The notes: generated from the sequence alone by a model not told the origin. Numbered from the stretch's first letter, positions 8,370 to 16,088 are shown. The stretch: 64,000 nucleotides of DNA from Sphingomonas sp. Leaf21 (GCF_916858675.1 NZ_CAKASM010000005.1:1-64000), one strand, 5' to 3'. Numbers and translations: made by a program.

Positions 8370-8617
8370 GAAAGGAGTTCTGCCAGCACGAGGCGGCGTG
8401 CTTCGGCATTCGCGCGGAGCAAGCGCTCGTTCGTCATGAAGCACAACCAGGCATCCTCGATGCGCTCGCGCGTCGACGTCTCGGAACGAAGCGCAAAGCC
8501 ACCATCGACGCGCTCGATCGCTATCGATGGATCGATAGTCGCGAGACGATGCTGCGCCATTTCCGGCAGATCGACGATGTCGATCCAAAATTCCGCTACG
8601 CGGACTTCCCCCTGCAA
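8366..8617 (-). CDS. hxsD: His-Xaa-Ser system protein HxsD
   Basis: A small protein of about 83 residues and first gene of the hxs operon. I place the start at TTG 8617, which has the strong purine run GGGGAGAGG just upstream. A longer version from TTG 8674 is possible. The C-terminal half (FMTNERLLRANAEARRLVL then AELLS) has the amphipathic helix and the ending seen in HxsD proteins. HxsD accompanies the two maturases and the repeat protein in this system and may act as a precursor-binding or scaffold protein, by analogy with RRE/PqqD-like partners; that role is inferred. The family call rests on context plus the C-terminal pattern. Confidence 0.78.
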   Translation of the reverse strand: MQGEVRVAEFWIDIVDLPEMAQHRLATIDPSIAIERVDGGFALRSETSTRERIEDAWLCFMTNERLLRANAEARRLVLAELLS

Positions 8618-8765
8618 CGCCCTCTCCCCTTGGCGTGATCGGACGAGGCTAGGACGAGCTAAGATGCACCACAATACCCATCACATCCATTTTCGAGATA
8701 ATTCCGCGAGTTGAGGCACGCCGAAGAGCATGTATGTTCAATCTGCAGGACAGTGGGGGATGGCG

Positions 8766-9413
8766 ATGAACCAAAGGTCGACCGGCGCGGCGTCGAAGAG
8801 TTCGAGCCGTGGAATCGCATGGACGATCGGGATCATCGGGACGCTGGTCGTTCTGGTGAACGTGTCGAAATGCTCTTCGAATTCGCCACGGACACCGGCG
8901 GAAGTCGCGGCCTCCGATCCTGCGATCAAGACTTTGACGTCCTCCGTGGCCGCTCAGACGCCACCCGCAGTCCAACCGTTGAGTTCGCCAGCAGTGCGCG
9001 AAGGTCTTGCCGAAATGGGCAAGGCCTTCGCGTCCGAGGGCTTGTCGGGATCCATGATCTACAGCCAGAACTGCTACGACGCCCTGTCTCATGCCTTCAG
9101 CTGGCGCCTGCTCGACACCTGCGGTGCCGCCGATCTGAAGGGCGTCGCATCCGTTCCGGAGGACGAGGTGAACGGCATGGAGAAGGAGATCGCCTATTTC
9201 CAGAGCGAGGTGGCGGCTGCCAGATATCTCGGAGCAACGGCCGGCGCCGGAGCTTCGGCCGATGACGCAGACACGCGACTGGCAGAAATTCAGCGGCGAG
9301 TGTCACCGGCCAAGCGAGCCCCTGCTGATGGCCCGGATATCGACAATACCACCACCGTTCCGGATGGTGCCGTGACGAACGGCGGAGAAGGAGGAGACGC
9401 AGAGGCCGCCTAG
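8766..9413 (+). CDS. membrane-anchored hypothetical protein
   Basis: About 215 residues, not recognised. The start is ATG 8766, with GGGGGA 5 nt upstream; in-frame ATGs at 8730 and 8760 have weaker sites. An N-terminal transmembrane segment (about residues 18-38, IAWTIGIIGTLVVLVNV) is followed by a Cys and a low-complexity Ser/Pro/Thr linker. A periplasmic domain follows with two cysteines (QNCYDAL and LDTCGA) that could form a disulfide, then an acidic Gly-rich tail. It diverges from hxsD, sharing a 150-bp intergenic region, so co-regulation with the hxs operon is possible. It is otherwise an orphan. Confidence 0.6.
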   Translation: MNQRSTGAASKSSSRGIAWTIGIIGTLVVLVNVSKCSSNSPRTPAEVAASDPAIKTLTSSVAAQTPPAVQPLSSPAVREGLAEMGKAFASEGLSGSMIYSQNCYDALSHAFSWRLLDTCGAADLKGVASVPEDEVNGMEKEIAYFQSEVAAARYLGATAGAGASADDADTRLAEIQRRVSPAKRAPADGPDIDNTTTVPDGAVTNGGEGGDAEAA

Positions 9414-9625
9414 ATTTCGGATGCCTCCTTCGGCATTCCCAGTATCCGCTCGATCTCATCATGCGTCGGCTCGCGGATCGTGTCGCCGTCCAGCACGTCG
9501 AGGGCGTGCTGCAGATGCGGTACGCACCTCAGATCTCCTGCCCGATCTAGGATGTCCAGTGCGCGTTTCATAAGCGAACGCGCTAAGTCGACGTCACGCC
9601 CATCACCTGTGCCTTCTGTCCTCAC
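9410..9625 (-). CDS. small hypothetical protein, 71 aa
   Basis: The start is GTG 9625, chosen because GAGGGGGG lies 4-6 nt upstream; longer TTG starts up to 9685 have no such site. The product is mostly helical and acidic, with MKRALDILDRAG and THDEIERILGM, and has no signal peptide or known motif. Its stop overlaps the stop of the convergent upstream-strand gene within a shared CTAG. The function is unknown. Confidence 0.5.
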   Translation of the reverse strand: MRTEGTGDGRDVDLARSLMKRALDILDRAGDLRCVPHLQHALDVLDGDTIREPTHDEIERILGMPKEASEI

Positions 9626-9772
9626 GAAGCCCCCCTCAGGCAAATCCTGCGCCCTTGAGAGCTGCGGCCACAATAAGCATCTCAACCACGACCGTAGATG
9701 ACGACGTGGATCGCTACTGCCGAATCAGTAAGTTGTTGCAAGTGAGAATCGCGTTTGCAACGGAGGGAAAGA

Positions 9773-9789
9773 GCGGGACTGGGTCCCGC
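9773..9789 (-). terminator. hairpin terminator of the small Lys/Cys-rich gene
   Basis: GCGGGAC-tgg-GTCCCGC is a perfect 7-bp stem 14 nt beyond the stop at 9803. Read on the minus strand it is followed by TCTTT, a short U-rich tail, consistent with a rho-independent terminator. Confidence 0.55.
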
Positions 9790-9802
9790 CCCCCACTCAA
9801 AT

Positions 9803-9994
9803 TCATTTCACAGGTGTGGCGCCTGCGGCACCGCACTTGGCGAAACGCCCTTTGGCGTCCTTGCATTTCATGGGCTTCGGCTTGGCCGTGTCGCACTTGA
9901 TGAATTTCCCCTTCGCGTCACGGCACGGAGCTGCGTTCGCGGGTACTGTCGCTACAGAAGCCAACGCGATTGCGGTAAGAATCGACTTCAGCAT
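9803..9994 (-). CDS. small secreted protein with Cys-x-DAKGKF repeat
   Basis: 63 residues, ATG 9994 with GAGGA upstream. Residues 1-21 are a Sec signal peptide (cleavage after ANA). The mature part is a tandem duplication of a motif of about 15 residues: CRDAKGKFIKCD, then CKDAKGRFAKCG, giving four cysteines in two C-x8-C units. I recall similar short exported proteins in sphingomonads and their relatives, but no function. The paired cysteines and exposed lysines suggest a disulfide-stabilised or metal-binding periplasmic peptide. It has its own terminator, so it is probably monocistronic. Confidence 0.65.
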   Translation of the reverse strand: MLKSILTAIALASVATVPANAAPCRDAKGKFIKCDTAKPKPMKCKDAKGRFAKCGAAGATPVK

Positions 9995-10196
9995 TTCAGC
10001 TATCCTCGGGTCGTTGATCGACGCATCTGAAGGTACAGCATGCTCCCCGCGAACGCCACGGTGACGACCTTACGAAACGTCCACATGCGACCAAACGCGC
10101 CGTTCGGACTAGAGCCCGGAAGGGCAGCGATGGCCCTAAGCTACCGATTTAGCAATGTCGAACGAACCTCTGGCAAGCGTCCATTTCCGCCAGCTA

Positions 10197-10378
10197 TCAA
10201 GGCCGCGCCAAGTCCCAGATCAGCGCCGCAAACAACACGGTCGTCCCGTTGCGTTTGTAGTCGTGCATCATGGTCGCGCCCCGGCCACGCTTGAGCGCAG
10301 CCCCGGTTGTGTGCGAACAAGCGCTTGGCTCTGGCTCTTCTCATCCACCGACAGAACGATCGCGTGCGCCGGCGGCGA
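10197..10378 (-). pseudogene. IS630-family transposase remnant, frameshifted
   Basis: On the minus strand one frame reads IVLSVDEKSQSQAL followed by RTQPGLR, and after a single-base shift near 10293 the next frame reads KRGRGAT-MMHDYKRNGTT and VLFAAL. Together these match, in order, the catalytic-domain start of IS630-type DDE transposases (SVDEKSQ carries the first catalytic Asp). The N-terminal domain and the rest of the DDE domain are missing, and a stop follows at 10197-10199. This is a dead fragment and a trace of past transposition in the accessory region. Confidence 0.8.
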
Positions 10379-10478
10379 AACCTACCCACGCGCCCTGGCG
10401 GGGACGACTGGAGTCCCCGACATGACCGTCGACGCTAAGCGGAGCTGGCCCAAGTAGAAGCGCGTCTGCTGCGCTCCG

Positions 10479-13451
10479 CTACCGCTCGAGCCTGACACGC
10501 AAACGCCGGGCGCGCTCCCGAAATGCATCCGCTCCACCCTCCAAAATTTCGCACACGCTGCTCCTGATTCGCTCGTCCTCGAGTCCGCCCGCCACATAAG
10601 TGATCATGGGGAGGCCCCCGCCGGCTTGAGGCCCGGCATCTGCGAGGATGATCTGATCCGCATCGGTGTTGATGACCAGATTGGCGTTATGAGTGACCAT
10701 GATGATCTGGCGCTTCGATTTCGCCGCGATGAAGAGCGAGACGAGCTCGTCGAAGACCGACTTCGGATCGAGATTCTCCTCTGGCTGGTCAATGATCAGC
10801 GGGCGGTCGTCGGCATCATCGAGCGCAAGGTAGAGCAGCAGAAGAACGATCCCGCGCGTGCCCGGCGACAGCTTTCGGATGTCGATCCCGTCATAGGCGA
10901 TCTCGTACCGCACCGAGATATGGTCGGTGCCAAACAGCCAGTGGGTAAACCGCTTGGACCAAACGCGAAAATCCGCCTGCTGGGTTGGAGCGAAGGGGGC
11001 ATGCGCGAGGAGGTCCCTCTGGTAGTTCGCAATGAAGGCGGCCATCGCGGTCTGGACGTCGGCCGCCGAGCCATTCTCCCACACGGGGCGGAGGTCCGAA
11101 TTAGCCAGTTTGGCAAGCGATCCGCGACCCTGAAAAGGGCCCGTCTCCCGGCGGTCGATCAGATGCTCTTCTGCGACCGTCGCCCAGCCCGATGCATCGA
11201 CGACGCGCTTCACGGTGAAGCTGAGCTTTCGCAACGTACCCGAAGACGCATTCAGCCGCGCCATGAGCGGCGCATAGAGATCGGTGAGCGAAGTCTCTTC
11301 GCTGACGATGGCGTCGAACAGATGACCGCAGGACTCCTCTCGCTCGATCTGGAGCCTCTTGCGCCGTTCGCGTGCGCCCTTGGCATCTTCCAATTGCTTC
11401 TTGAGCGCCTGGAGCGCCCCATTCTCTGTGCCGATCCGCTTCGAGAGCGCCGCATATTGATTCCGAATGATGGTGTCGGCGCTGATCAGCTTTTCCAGCC
11501 GGCCCATCTCGGCCTTCAGCGTGGCGAGCGGTATGAGAGCCAGATCCGCGCCACCAGCAATGAAAGGGATATTAGGCCCCGGATCGGCGGGCGCGACGCC
11601 GTTAAGCTTGACAATCTCCCCGTCTGCCCAGGCGATATACTCGGTCAACGCCTTATCAACGTCACCCTTGTAGATCAGCAAGAAGTCATCCCATTGCTCG
11701 GCGGTAAGGCCGCTGGCGGCATGACGCGCCCTTGCTTCGCGGAGCATTTCGGGGGATTTGGCGCCACGTGTGTTGCGGACTTCGTCCTGCATCGCCACGA
11801 AGGCGCGGCGCTGCGCGCCAAAAGCCTGCACCCTGGACGCTAGATGCTGGACGGCCTCATTGAGCGCGGTATGCCTGAACGTTTGGGCCGGAGTTCCTGT
11901 GATCACCAACTTTGATAGATCGGCATTATAGCCTTTAATCAGCTCCTCTTTTTGCGTGATCTGAACGCCGAGCCCGACGACCAGCGCTTCTTTCTCGAGC
12001 TCCTCCGCAATCCGCTCGGACGTTGCCGCGATCGATTCGGCCTCACGCTTTCGGGCCTGCTGAAAACGCGCAGTCCGGTGATCGCGCAGCTGTTCAAAGC
12101 TTGTGGCTCCGTCGCGCTCGTCTTGGGGATGCGCCTCGAATATGACACGCTCCATCTCGCCGATCAGGGCTTCCGAGGCCCCTTTCGAGGAGCACAGCTC
12201 TTCGACGAACTGCTGGGAGAGATAGCGCGCGCGCGGATAAGAATACGCATTGTTCGCGTCGCGCCCGTCAAGACAGCGTGTCGTCGTCGTGCCGCCGCCC
12301 CATGTCAGTTTGACCTGACCGACACCGACGAGCAGCTTGGCCCTGACGAGAAAAGACGGGCTCACCTCGTCGCTGGCACCCCACACGGTTGCCGGAACTG
12401 CATCGCAGCCGGCGGCAATCATATCGGCCAGCGCCGTCTTGCCGGAGCCGCGGGCGCCGATGATCGCGACCAGGCCTGGATTAAGCGGGATCGGGCCAGT
12501 CGCCACCCACGAAGCGTTGTCGAACTCGACCTGCGCAATGACCTGCGAGGGCATTGCCGTCTTGGGTGGCTCAACCCCAACAAAGGCTCGATTCTCCGGG
12601 TCAATGCACGCCTGCCGCAGTGCATCGAAGGTCAGCGCGCCCTTGACCCAGGAAAAGCGATCCCCAGTTGGCTGTCCGGTCGAGGCTTGGTCATGCGCGT
12701 CACTACCGTGCAGACAGGGCTTGCAGCCATCGTATCGCTCGCGAAGCTCGGCGACCGTGAGACCACGTTGGCCGAGCCAGAATTCGCGTTGAGCAGGGCT
12801 GCTCGAGAAGACGACGTGCGCGAATTTCTCGATCTCTGCGCGAACGGTGGCGTCGGCGGCCTGCCGGAGGCCGGAGCTGCCGTCTCCGGCCGCACCGGCG
12901 ACCCCGATCAGGATGTTCTTCTTGGCCCAGCCGCTCTCTTTGAACACCTCACGCAGTTGCGCGAAATTGACTTTGAACTGCGTGGCACCGTGCGCGAGAG
13001 CTGCGCCATCATCGAGGATCGCGGGGTTGGCCTTCTTGCCCAACCTGATGAGATCGCCACGCGTGCAATCGAACCGATCGTCAAAGGCATTGAACTGCAG
13101 GCGGGTGAGAATCCGCTTCACCTGCGCGAGGTGATCGGGATCTTCCGGACTGACCAGCAAATGGAGGTTCACGAACCCCGATTTTGCTGCGACATCGAGC
13201 CGAACTTCGATATTTGGGAAGATCAACTGGACATCGGGGAGCCGGCCCGCGCGCATATGTTCGAGGACGGCTTCATAGGTATCCGTCACATAATAATCGG
13301 TAACCGCAATCGCCTCGATCCTGGGGGTCAGTGTCTCGAGCGAAGTCAGATAGGCTTCCCAAGGGTTCGCGCCGAACTGGTTGTTCAAGACGGTGCCCGG
13401 CGCGTGGATATGGGGTTCCCAGCGGCGCCATTCCGATCCTCGTGTCAACAT
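10479..13451 (-). CDS. PHP-domain plus SMC-like ATPase, TrlF-like
   Basis: 990 residues. The N-terminus is a PHP-type metal-dependent hydrolase: HIH at residues 14-16, VTDYY at about 50-54, and GSDAHD at about 249-254. A P-loop follows, GARGSGKTA (about 332-340), then a long helical/coiled-coil middle rich in Glu, Lys and Arg. A C-terminal ABC/SMC-type half follows: LSPGTRGIVLLLLY signature-like motif, Walker B LIIDQPEENLD (about 885-895) and switch MVTHN. This is the layout of the TrlF family of AAA-like ATPases. Such PHP-SMC ATPases probably act on DNA or tRNA and are often found in defence islands, which is family-level inference. The start is ATG 13451 after AGCGAGG. It stands alone, so if it is defensive it may be a single-gene system. 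Confidence 0.8.
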   Translation of the reverse strand: MLTRGSEWRRWEPHIHAPGTVLNNQFGANPWEAYLTSLETLTPRIEAIAVTDYYVTDTYEAVLEHMRAGRLPDVQLIFPNIEVRLDVAAKSGFVNLHLLVSPEDPDHLAQVKRILTRLQFNAFDDRFDCTRGDLIRLGKKANPAILDDGAALAHGATQFKVNFAQLREVFKESGWAKKNILIGVAGAAGDGSSGLRQAADATVRAEIEKFAHVVFSSSPAQREFWLGQRGLTVAELRERYDGCKPCLHGSDAHDQASTGQPTGDRFSWVKGALTFDALRQACIDPENRAFVGVEPPKTAMPSQVIAQVEFDNASWVATGPIPLNPGLVAIIGARGSGKTALADMIAAGCDAVPATVWGASDEVSPSFLVRAKLLVGVGQVKLTWGGGTTTTRCLDGRDANNAYSYPRARYLSQQFVEELCSSKGASEALIGEMERVIFEAHPQDERDGATSFEQLRDHRTARFQQARKREAESIAATSERIAEELEKEALVVGLGVQITQKEELIKGYNADLSKLVITGTPAQTFRHTALNEAVQHLASRVQAFGAQRRAFVAMQDEVRNTRGAKSPEMLREARARHAASGLTAEQWDDFLLIYKGDVDKALTEYIAWADGEIVKLNGVAPADPGPNIPFIAGGADLALIPLATLKAEMGRLEKLISADTIIRNQYAALSKRIGTENGALQALKKQLEDAKGARERRKRLQIEREESCGHLFDAIVSEETSLTDLYAPLMARLNASSGTLRKLSFTVKRVVDASGWATVAEEHLIDRRETGPFQGRGSLAKLANSDLRPVWENGSAADVQTAMAAFIANYQRDLLAHAPFAPTQQADFRVWSKRFTHWLFGTDHISVRYEIAYDGIDIRKLSPGTRGIVLLLLYLALDDADDRPLIIDQPEENLDPKSVFDELVSLFIAAKSKRQIIMVTHNANLVINTDADQIILADAGPQAGGGLPMITYVAGGLEDERIRSSVCEILEGGADAFRERARRLRVRLER

Positions 13452-13838
13452 AGACCTCGCTTACCTACTCTCACTTCTCGTTTTTCACATGCATTCAGTA
13501 CGCCTATAGTTCCCACAAAGGGAAGCAACCGCGACCGAAACGATTGTTGCAAACAAACCAATCTGGCAGGCATCTTTCCGAAAACCAGATCCTTGACGCC
13601 CCCACTTGGTGGAGCTAGCCATACCAATCGGCTACGCGTTGAACGTAGGCTCCTGACAAGACCTGCCAACTGAGAACTCTTTGGGAGCGGCGGAAAGGTA
13701 CCAAATTATGCCATTCGGACTGATTGATGATGTCCGAATTCTGATCGAAATTTCTTAAAAAACGGATCGATCCGCCGTGACTCATGTTTGGCTGCCCTCA
13801 GTCCGCATTCACCCACGCGTCGGGCAGGAACGCCCCCT
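13452..13838. other. intergenic region with two dyads
   Basis: No gene is seen. The right half is AT-rich, with ATTCGGAC (13713-13720) facing GTCCGAAT (13732-13739) across 11 nt, then the palindrome CGGATCGATCCG (13763-13774). They lie about 260-320 bp upstream of the TrlF-like gene and beyond the 3' end of the winged-helix gene, so they could be operators or a terminator of the upstream operon. Confidence 0.35.
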
Positions 13839-14246
13839 CTATGACTGCCCGGACAGCACGAAATGCAACATCTCATGCGATTTCTTCGTCAACGATATGT
13901 ATCGTCGCCGAGCATCCGCAGGATCAGGGGTCGAGCAGATCAATCCGTCCGTGGTGAGCCTTACGAGATGTCGCAGAGCAGTCGTAGGCGGCACGCCCCC
14001 CGCCAAGCAGGCCGATGTTGCACTGATGGGGCGGCCCTTCTGTTCATTCACGAACAAATCGAGCAGGATGTCCCATGACGGCTCGCCGAAGTAGCCGCTG
14101 CCGATCACGGCATCGCGATGACGTCTGATCCCCAGCAAAGTCGTCGCCACATCGTATGGTGACGAACTTGCCTTCATTGCCGTTCCGGCTCCGGCAATCG
14201 CGCGGAGGCGATTGGCCATGTCGAGCAATTCCGTTCCATTCCGCAT
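13839..14246 (-). CDS. MarR-like winged-helix protein
   Basis: 135 residues. The central part (WDILLDLFVNEQKGR, TSACLAGGVPPTTALRHLVRL) followed by DGLICSTPDPADARRRYISL reads as a winged helix-turn-helix, with the recognition helix at TTALRHL and the wing at DARRRYISLT. It therefore probably binds DNA as a MarR-type dimer. It is the last gene of a leftward operon that begins with a LuxR-HTH/membrane protein at 15551. I use ATG 14246; ATG 14219, with GGAACGGAA upstream, is a plausible shorter start. Confidence 0.7.
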   Translation of the reverse strand: MRNGTELLDMANRLRAIAGAGTAMKASSSPYDVATTLLGIRRHRDAVIGSGYFGEPSWDILLDLFVNEQKGRPISATSACLAGGVPPTTALRHLVRLTTDGLICSTPDPADARRRYISLTKKSHEMLHFVLSGQS

Positions 14247-14258
14247 GTCAATTTGCTC

Positions 14259-14699
14259 TCAGAAAACTGTCCAATCCCGCTCCGGCACATCGCGCGTCCT
14301 GTTACGGTGGCGTACGATGCCAATCAAAAGGATCAGCATGACGGGATAGGCGCTGTAGGCGTGCGCGAGTTTGTACACTTGCCGCTGTATCACCGGGGCG
14401 AGCCAAACGCCGATCTGAAGCTCGACACCCACCAGCAGGAACGCGGTGAGGATCATCGGCCATATCCGTTCGGCCCTCAATGCCACGACCGTCACCGCGG
14501 TCAGCGTAACCACGTCGAGAAGCAGAATCCCTGGTTCTCGGGCGACGAACACTCCCCGCCCGGCATTCACCATCATCGTGTCGACAATGGCCGACGGTCC
14601 AAGGATTCCAGCGATCCAGCGTTCGGGACGCCCGCCGCATCTGAGCGAATAGACGAGAAGCCCGATGAGACCGGCATAGAAGACGACGACGTTTAGCAT
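14259..14699 (-). CDS. four-helix inner membrane protein, unknown
   Basis: 146 residues with four predicted membrane segments (about residues 3-18, 47-72, 82-103 and 118-136) and short charged loops. There are no catalytic motifs or cysteine clusters. The C-terminal tail HRNRTRDVPERDW is basic and probably cytoplasmic. It is third in an operon framed by two DNA-binding proteins; the winged-helix gene begins 12 nt after its stop. It may be a sensor or partner for the regulators, which is inferred only from context. Confidence 0.6.
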   Translation of the reverse strand: MLNVVVFYAGLIGLLVYSLRCGGRPERWIAGILGPSAIVDTMMVNAGRGVFVAREPGILLLDVVTLTAVTVVALRAERIWPMILTAFLLVGVELQIGVWLAPVIQRQVYKLAHAYSAYPVMLILLIGIVRHRNRTRDVPERDWTVF

Positions 14700-14716
14700 G
14701 GACGCCGTCGTCCTGT

Positions 14717-15064
14717 TCAGGCGGCCGAACGGATCGCGACGACCGTTCCAGCAGGCGCATCCCGCGCCTCGTCGTAGGTCGGCACTGTATCACCCCAGGA
14801 TGTCACGGAATGGCCCTTCCGTTCGACGATCTCCAGAGACTTCGAGTGCGCCCGCGCGAGATGATGACGCCCTCGAAGATGATGCGCCATCGCCTCGTTG
14901 ATGTCTGCGAAGACCGATTGCGGCTCGCCGAAGGTCAAATCCAGTTGCGCGCTGGCCTTCTGTGCGTCGAGCAACAGCTGTGCATATTCCTGCAGAGCCG
15001 CATCAGATGCGGATTCCGCCGCCTTTAGGCGCGCATAGAAAACGCTTGTAACCTCGTTCCCCAC
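14717..15064 (-). CDS. hypothetical protein, 115 aa
   Basis: The start is GTG 15064, favoured by GGGGGA 4 nt upstream; GTG 15079 is an alternative. A version from 15205 would overlap the upstream gene by 113 bp and is unlikely. The product is mainly helical (ARLKAAESASDAALQEYAQ and LLDAQKASAQLDL), then LEIVERKGHSVTSWGD, which resembles a short beta segment. No family is recognised. It is the second gene of the LuxR-HTH operon, beginning about 28 nt after the first. Confidence 0.5.
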   Translation of the reverse strand: MGNEVTSVFYARLKAAESASDAALQEYAQLLLDAQKASAQLDLTFGEPQSVFADINEAMAHHLRGRHHLARAHSKSLEIVERKGHSVTSWGDTVPTYDEARDAPAGTVVAIRSAA

Positions 15065-15092
15065 ATTATCCCCCGTCACATACTGTCGGAGC

Positions 15093-15551
15093 TCAACGCT
15101 CCGAACGATCAGCAGATGATCGGGAGGGATCGTATATCGCGATCCCTCCGACCACAGCCATGGCGCTGAGTCCGAGACCCATGGAAAGCGCCAATGCCAC
15201 GCCAATGATCACACCCAGGCGATGGAAGGGCCGGAGCCGCTCCAAACCCCGGGATGTGACCCGGACGTCGTCAGACTGTGTGACGAGTGCTGACACCGGA
15301 GGTTCGTCCAGCTCAACCCGGATCGGTTCCCCCGGTAAAACTACGGGATTACTAACTACCTCAGAAAGCTCCATAAAGGTCGTCGCCGCATGCTGACGAT
15401 TCCGCGCTCCGAGCAGCGCCACCGCATCGGCGATGTAGCCGTCCACTGTCTTCGGAGAGATTCCGAGATCTGCCGCGATCTCCTTACTCGTTTTATGAGC
15501 GGCGACGCCGACTAGACATTGCTTCTGGCGATCACTGAGGCGGTTGAGCAT
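15093..15551 (-). CDS. LuxR-type HTH protein with C-terminal TM helix
   Basis: 152 residues. Residues 4-60 are a GerE/LuxR helix-turn-helix (LSDRQKQCLVGVAAHKTSKE, then IAADLGISPKTVDGYIADAV with the recognition helix at SPKTVDGYI). A Pro/acidic linker follows, and one membrane helix near residues 117-140 (GVIIGVALALSMGLGLSAM). It is thus a membrane-tethered transcription factor with no receiver domain. The start is ATG 15551 with AGCAGGAC upstream. It is first in a four-gene leftward operon and plausibly senses an envelope signal or is released from the membrane; the signal is unknown. Confidence 0.75.
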   Translation of the reverse strand: MLNRLSDRQKQCLVGVAAHKTSKEIAADLGISPKTVDGYIADAVALLGARNRQHAATTFMELSEVVSNPVVLPGEPIRVELDEPPVSALVTQSDDVRVTSRGLERLRPFHRLGVIIGVALALSMGLGLSAMAVVGGIAIYDPSRSSADRSER

Positions 15552-15680
15552 ATGTCCTGCTTAACGGTAACGAACTTCAAAAGCACCGATTCGGTTGATT
15601 CACGTACGGGTGACCGAAATTGATGATGGCATTCCGGGCGCTTGGCATAGCGCTCAAGAACCCATCCTCCTCCATGTTCT

Positions 15681-15908
15681 CTATGATTGCCGTGGATCGC
15701 ATCGTTCGATCCGCTTCACGCTGAGCGTATCGAAGCCCTCCCTCATCCCGAAGACGACCACTCGCTGACCGCCCCAGCGGCGCGCCAGCCACCATGATCG
15801 CAGACCGAGGTCGAGACGCCATGTGCCGCCGCCATCCACACGAAGAAGGTAGCCAGCGGCGTCGAAGTTCAGCTGGCCGACAACCCGATACTTGGTTCCC
15901 ATCGGCAT
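15681..15908 (-). CDS. DUF5818-like small protein
   Basis: 75 residues starting at ATG 15908, with GGAGG 6 nt upstream. The pattern MPMGTKYRVVGQLNFDAAGY, then LRVDGGGTWRLDL and VVVFGMREGFDTLSVKRIE is that of the short, all-beta DUF5818 proteins common in Sphingomonadaceae, which have no known function. The protein is cytoplasmic, with no signal peptide. Longer readings up to 16121 would cross the dyad at 15966 and lack a ribosome site. It diverges from the gene at 16089. Confidence 0.7.
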   Translation of the reverse strand: MPMGTKYRVVGQLNFDAAGYLLRVDGGGTWRLDLGLRSWWLARRWGGQRVVVFGMREGFDTLSVKRIERCDPRQS

Positions 15909-15965
15909 GTTGTCCTCCGTGCACAGCCCAGGGAGGATGATCTGCCATAAAATCAACGGACACGC

Positions 15966-15985
15966 GAATGTCCGTCGGGACATTC
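15966..15985. promoter_or_regulatory. perfect dyad between divergent genes
   Basis: GAATGTCC-gtcg-GGACATTC is an 8-bp perfect inverted repeat lying 58 bp upstream of the DUF5818-like start and about 100 bp upstream of the gene at 16089. Its position in a divergent control region suits an operator for one or both genes. Confidence 0.45.
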
Positions 15986-16088
15986 TGAACACCTCACCCC
16001 GATCATGCGCGACGCCCCCGGCAAATAAAGCAATCGTCAGGCAAGGTGGAATGAAAGCCAGGCTACTTGTTATTCCTCGGAGGTAAAA

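Noticed and set aside
6957..8588. 543-residue reading of HxsB
   Set aside because: The first 73 residues are hxsD in another frame; ATG 8369 overlaps the hxsD stop in the usual way.
9410..9685. longer 91-residue version of the small gene
   Set aside because: Starts at TTG without a ribosome site; GTG 9625 has a strong one.
15577..15963. 128-residue frame upstream of LuxR-HTH gene
   Set aside because: Overlaps the DUF5818-like gene in another frame and has no recognisable feature.
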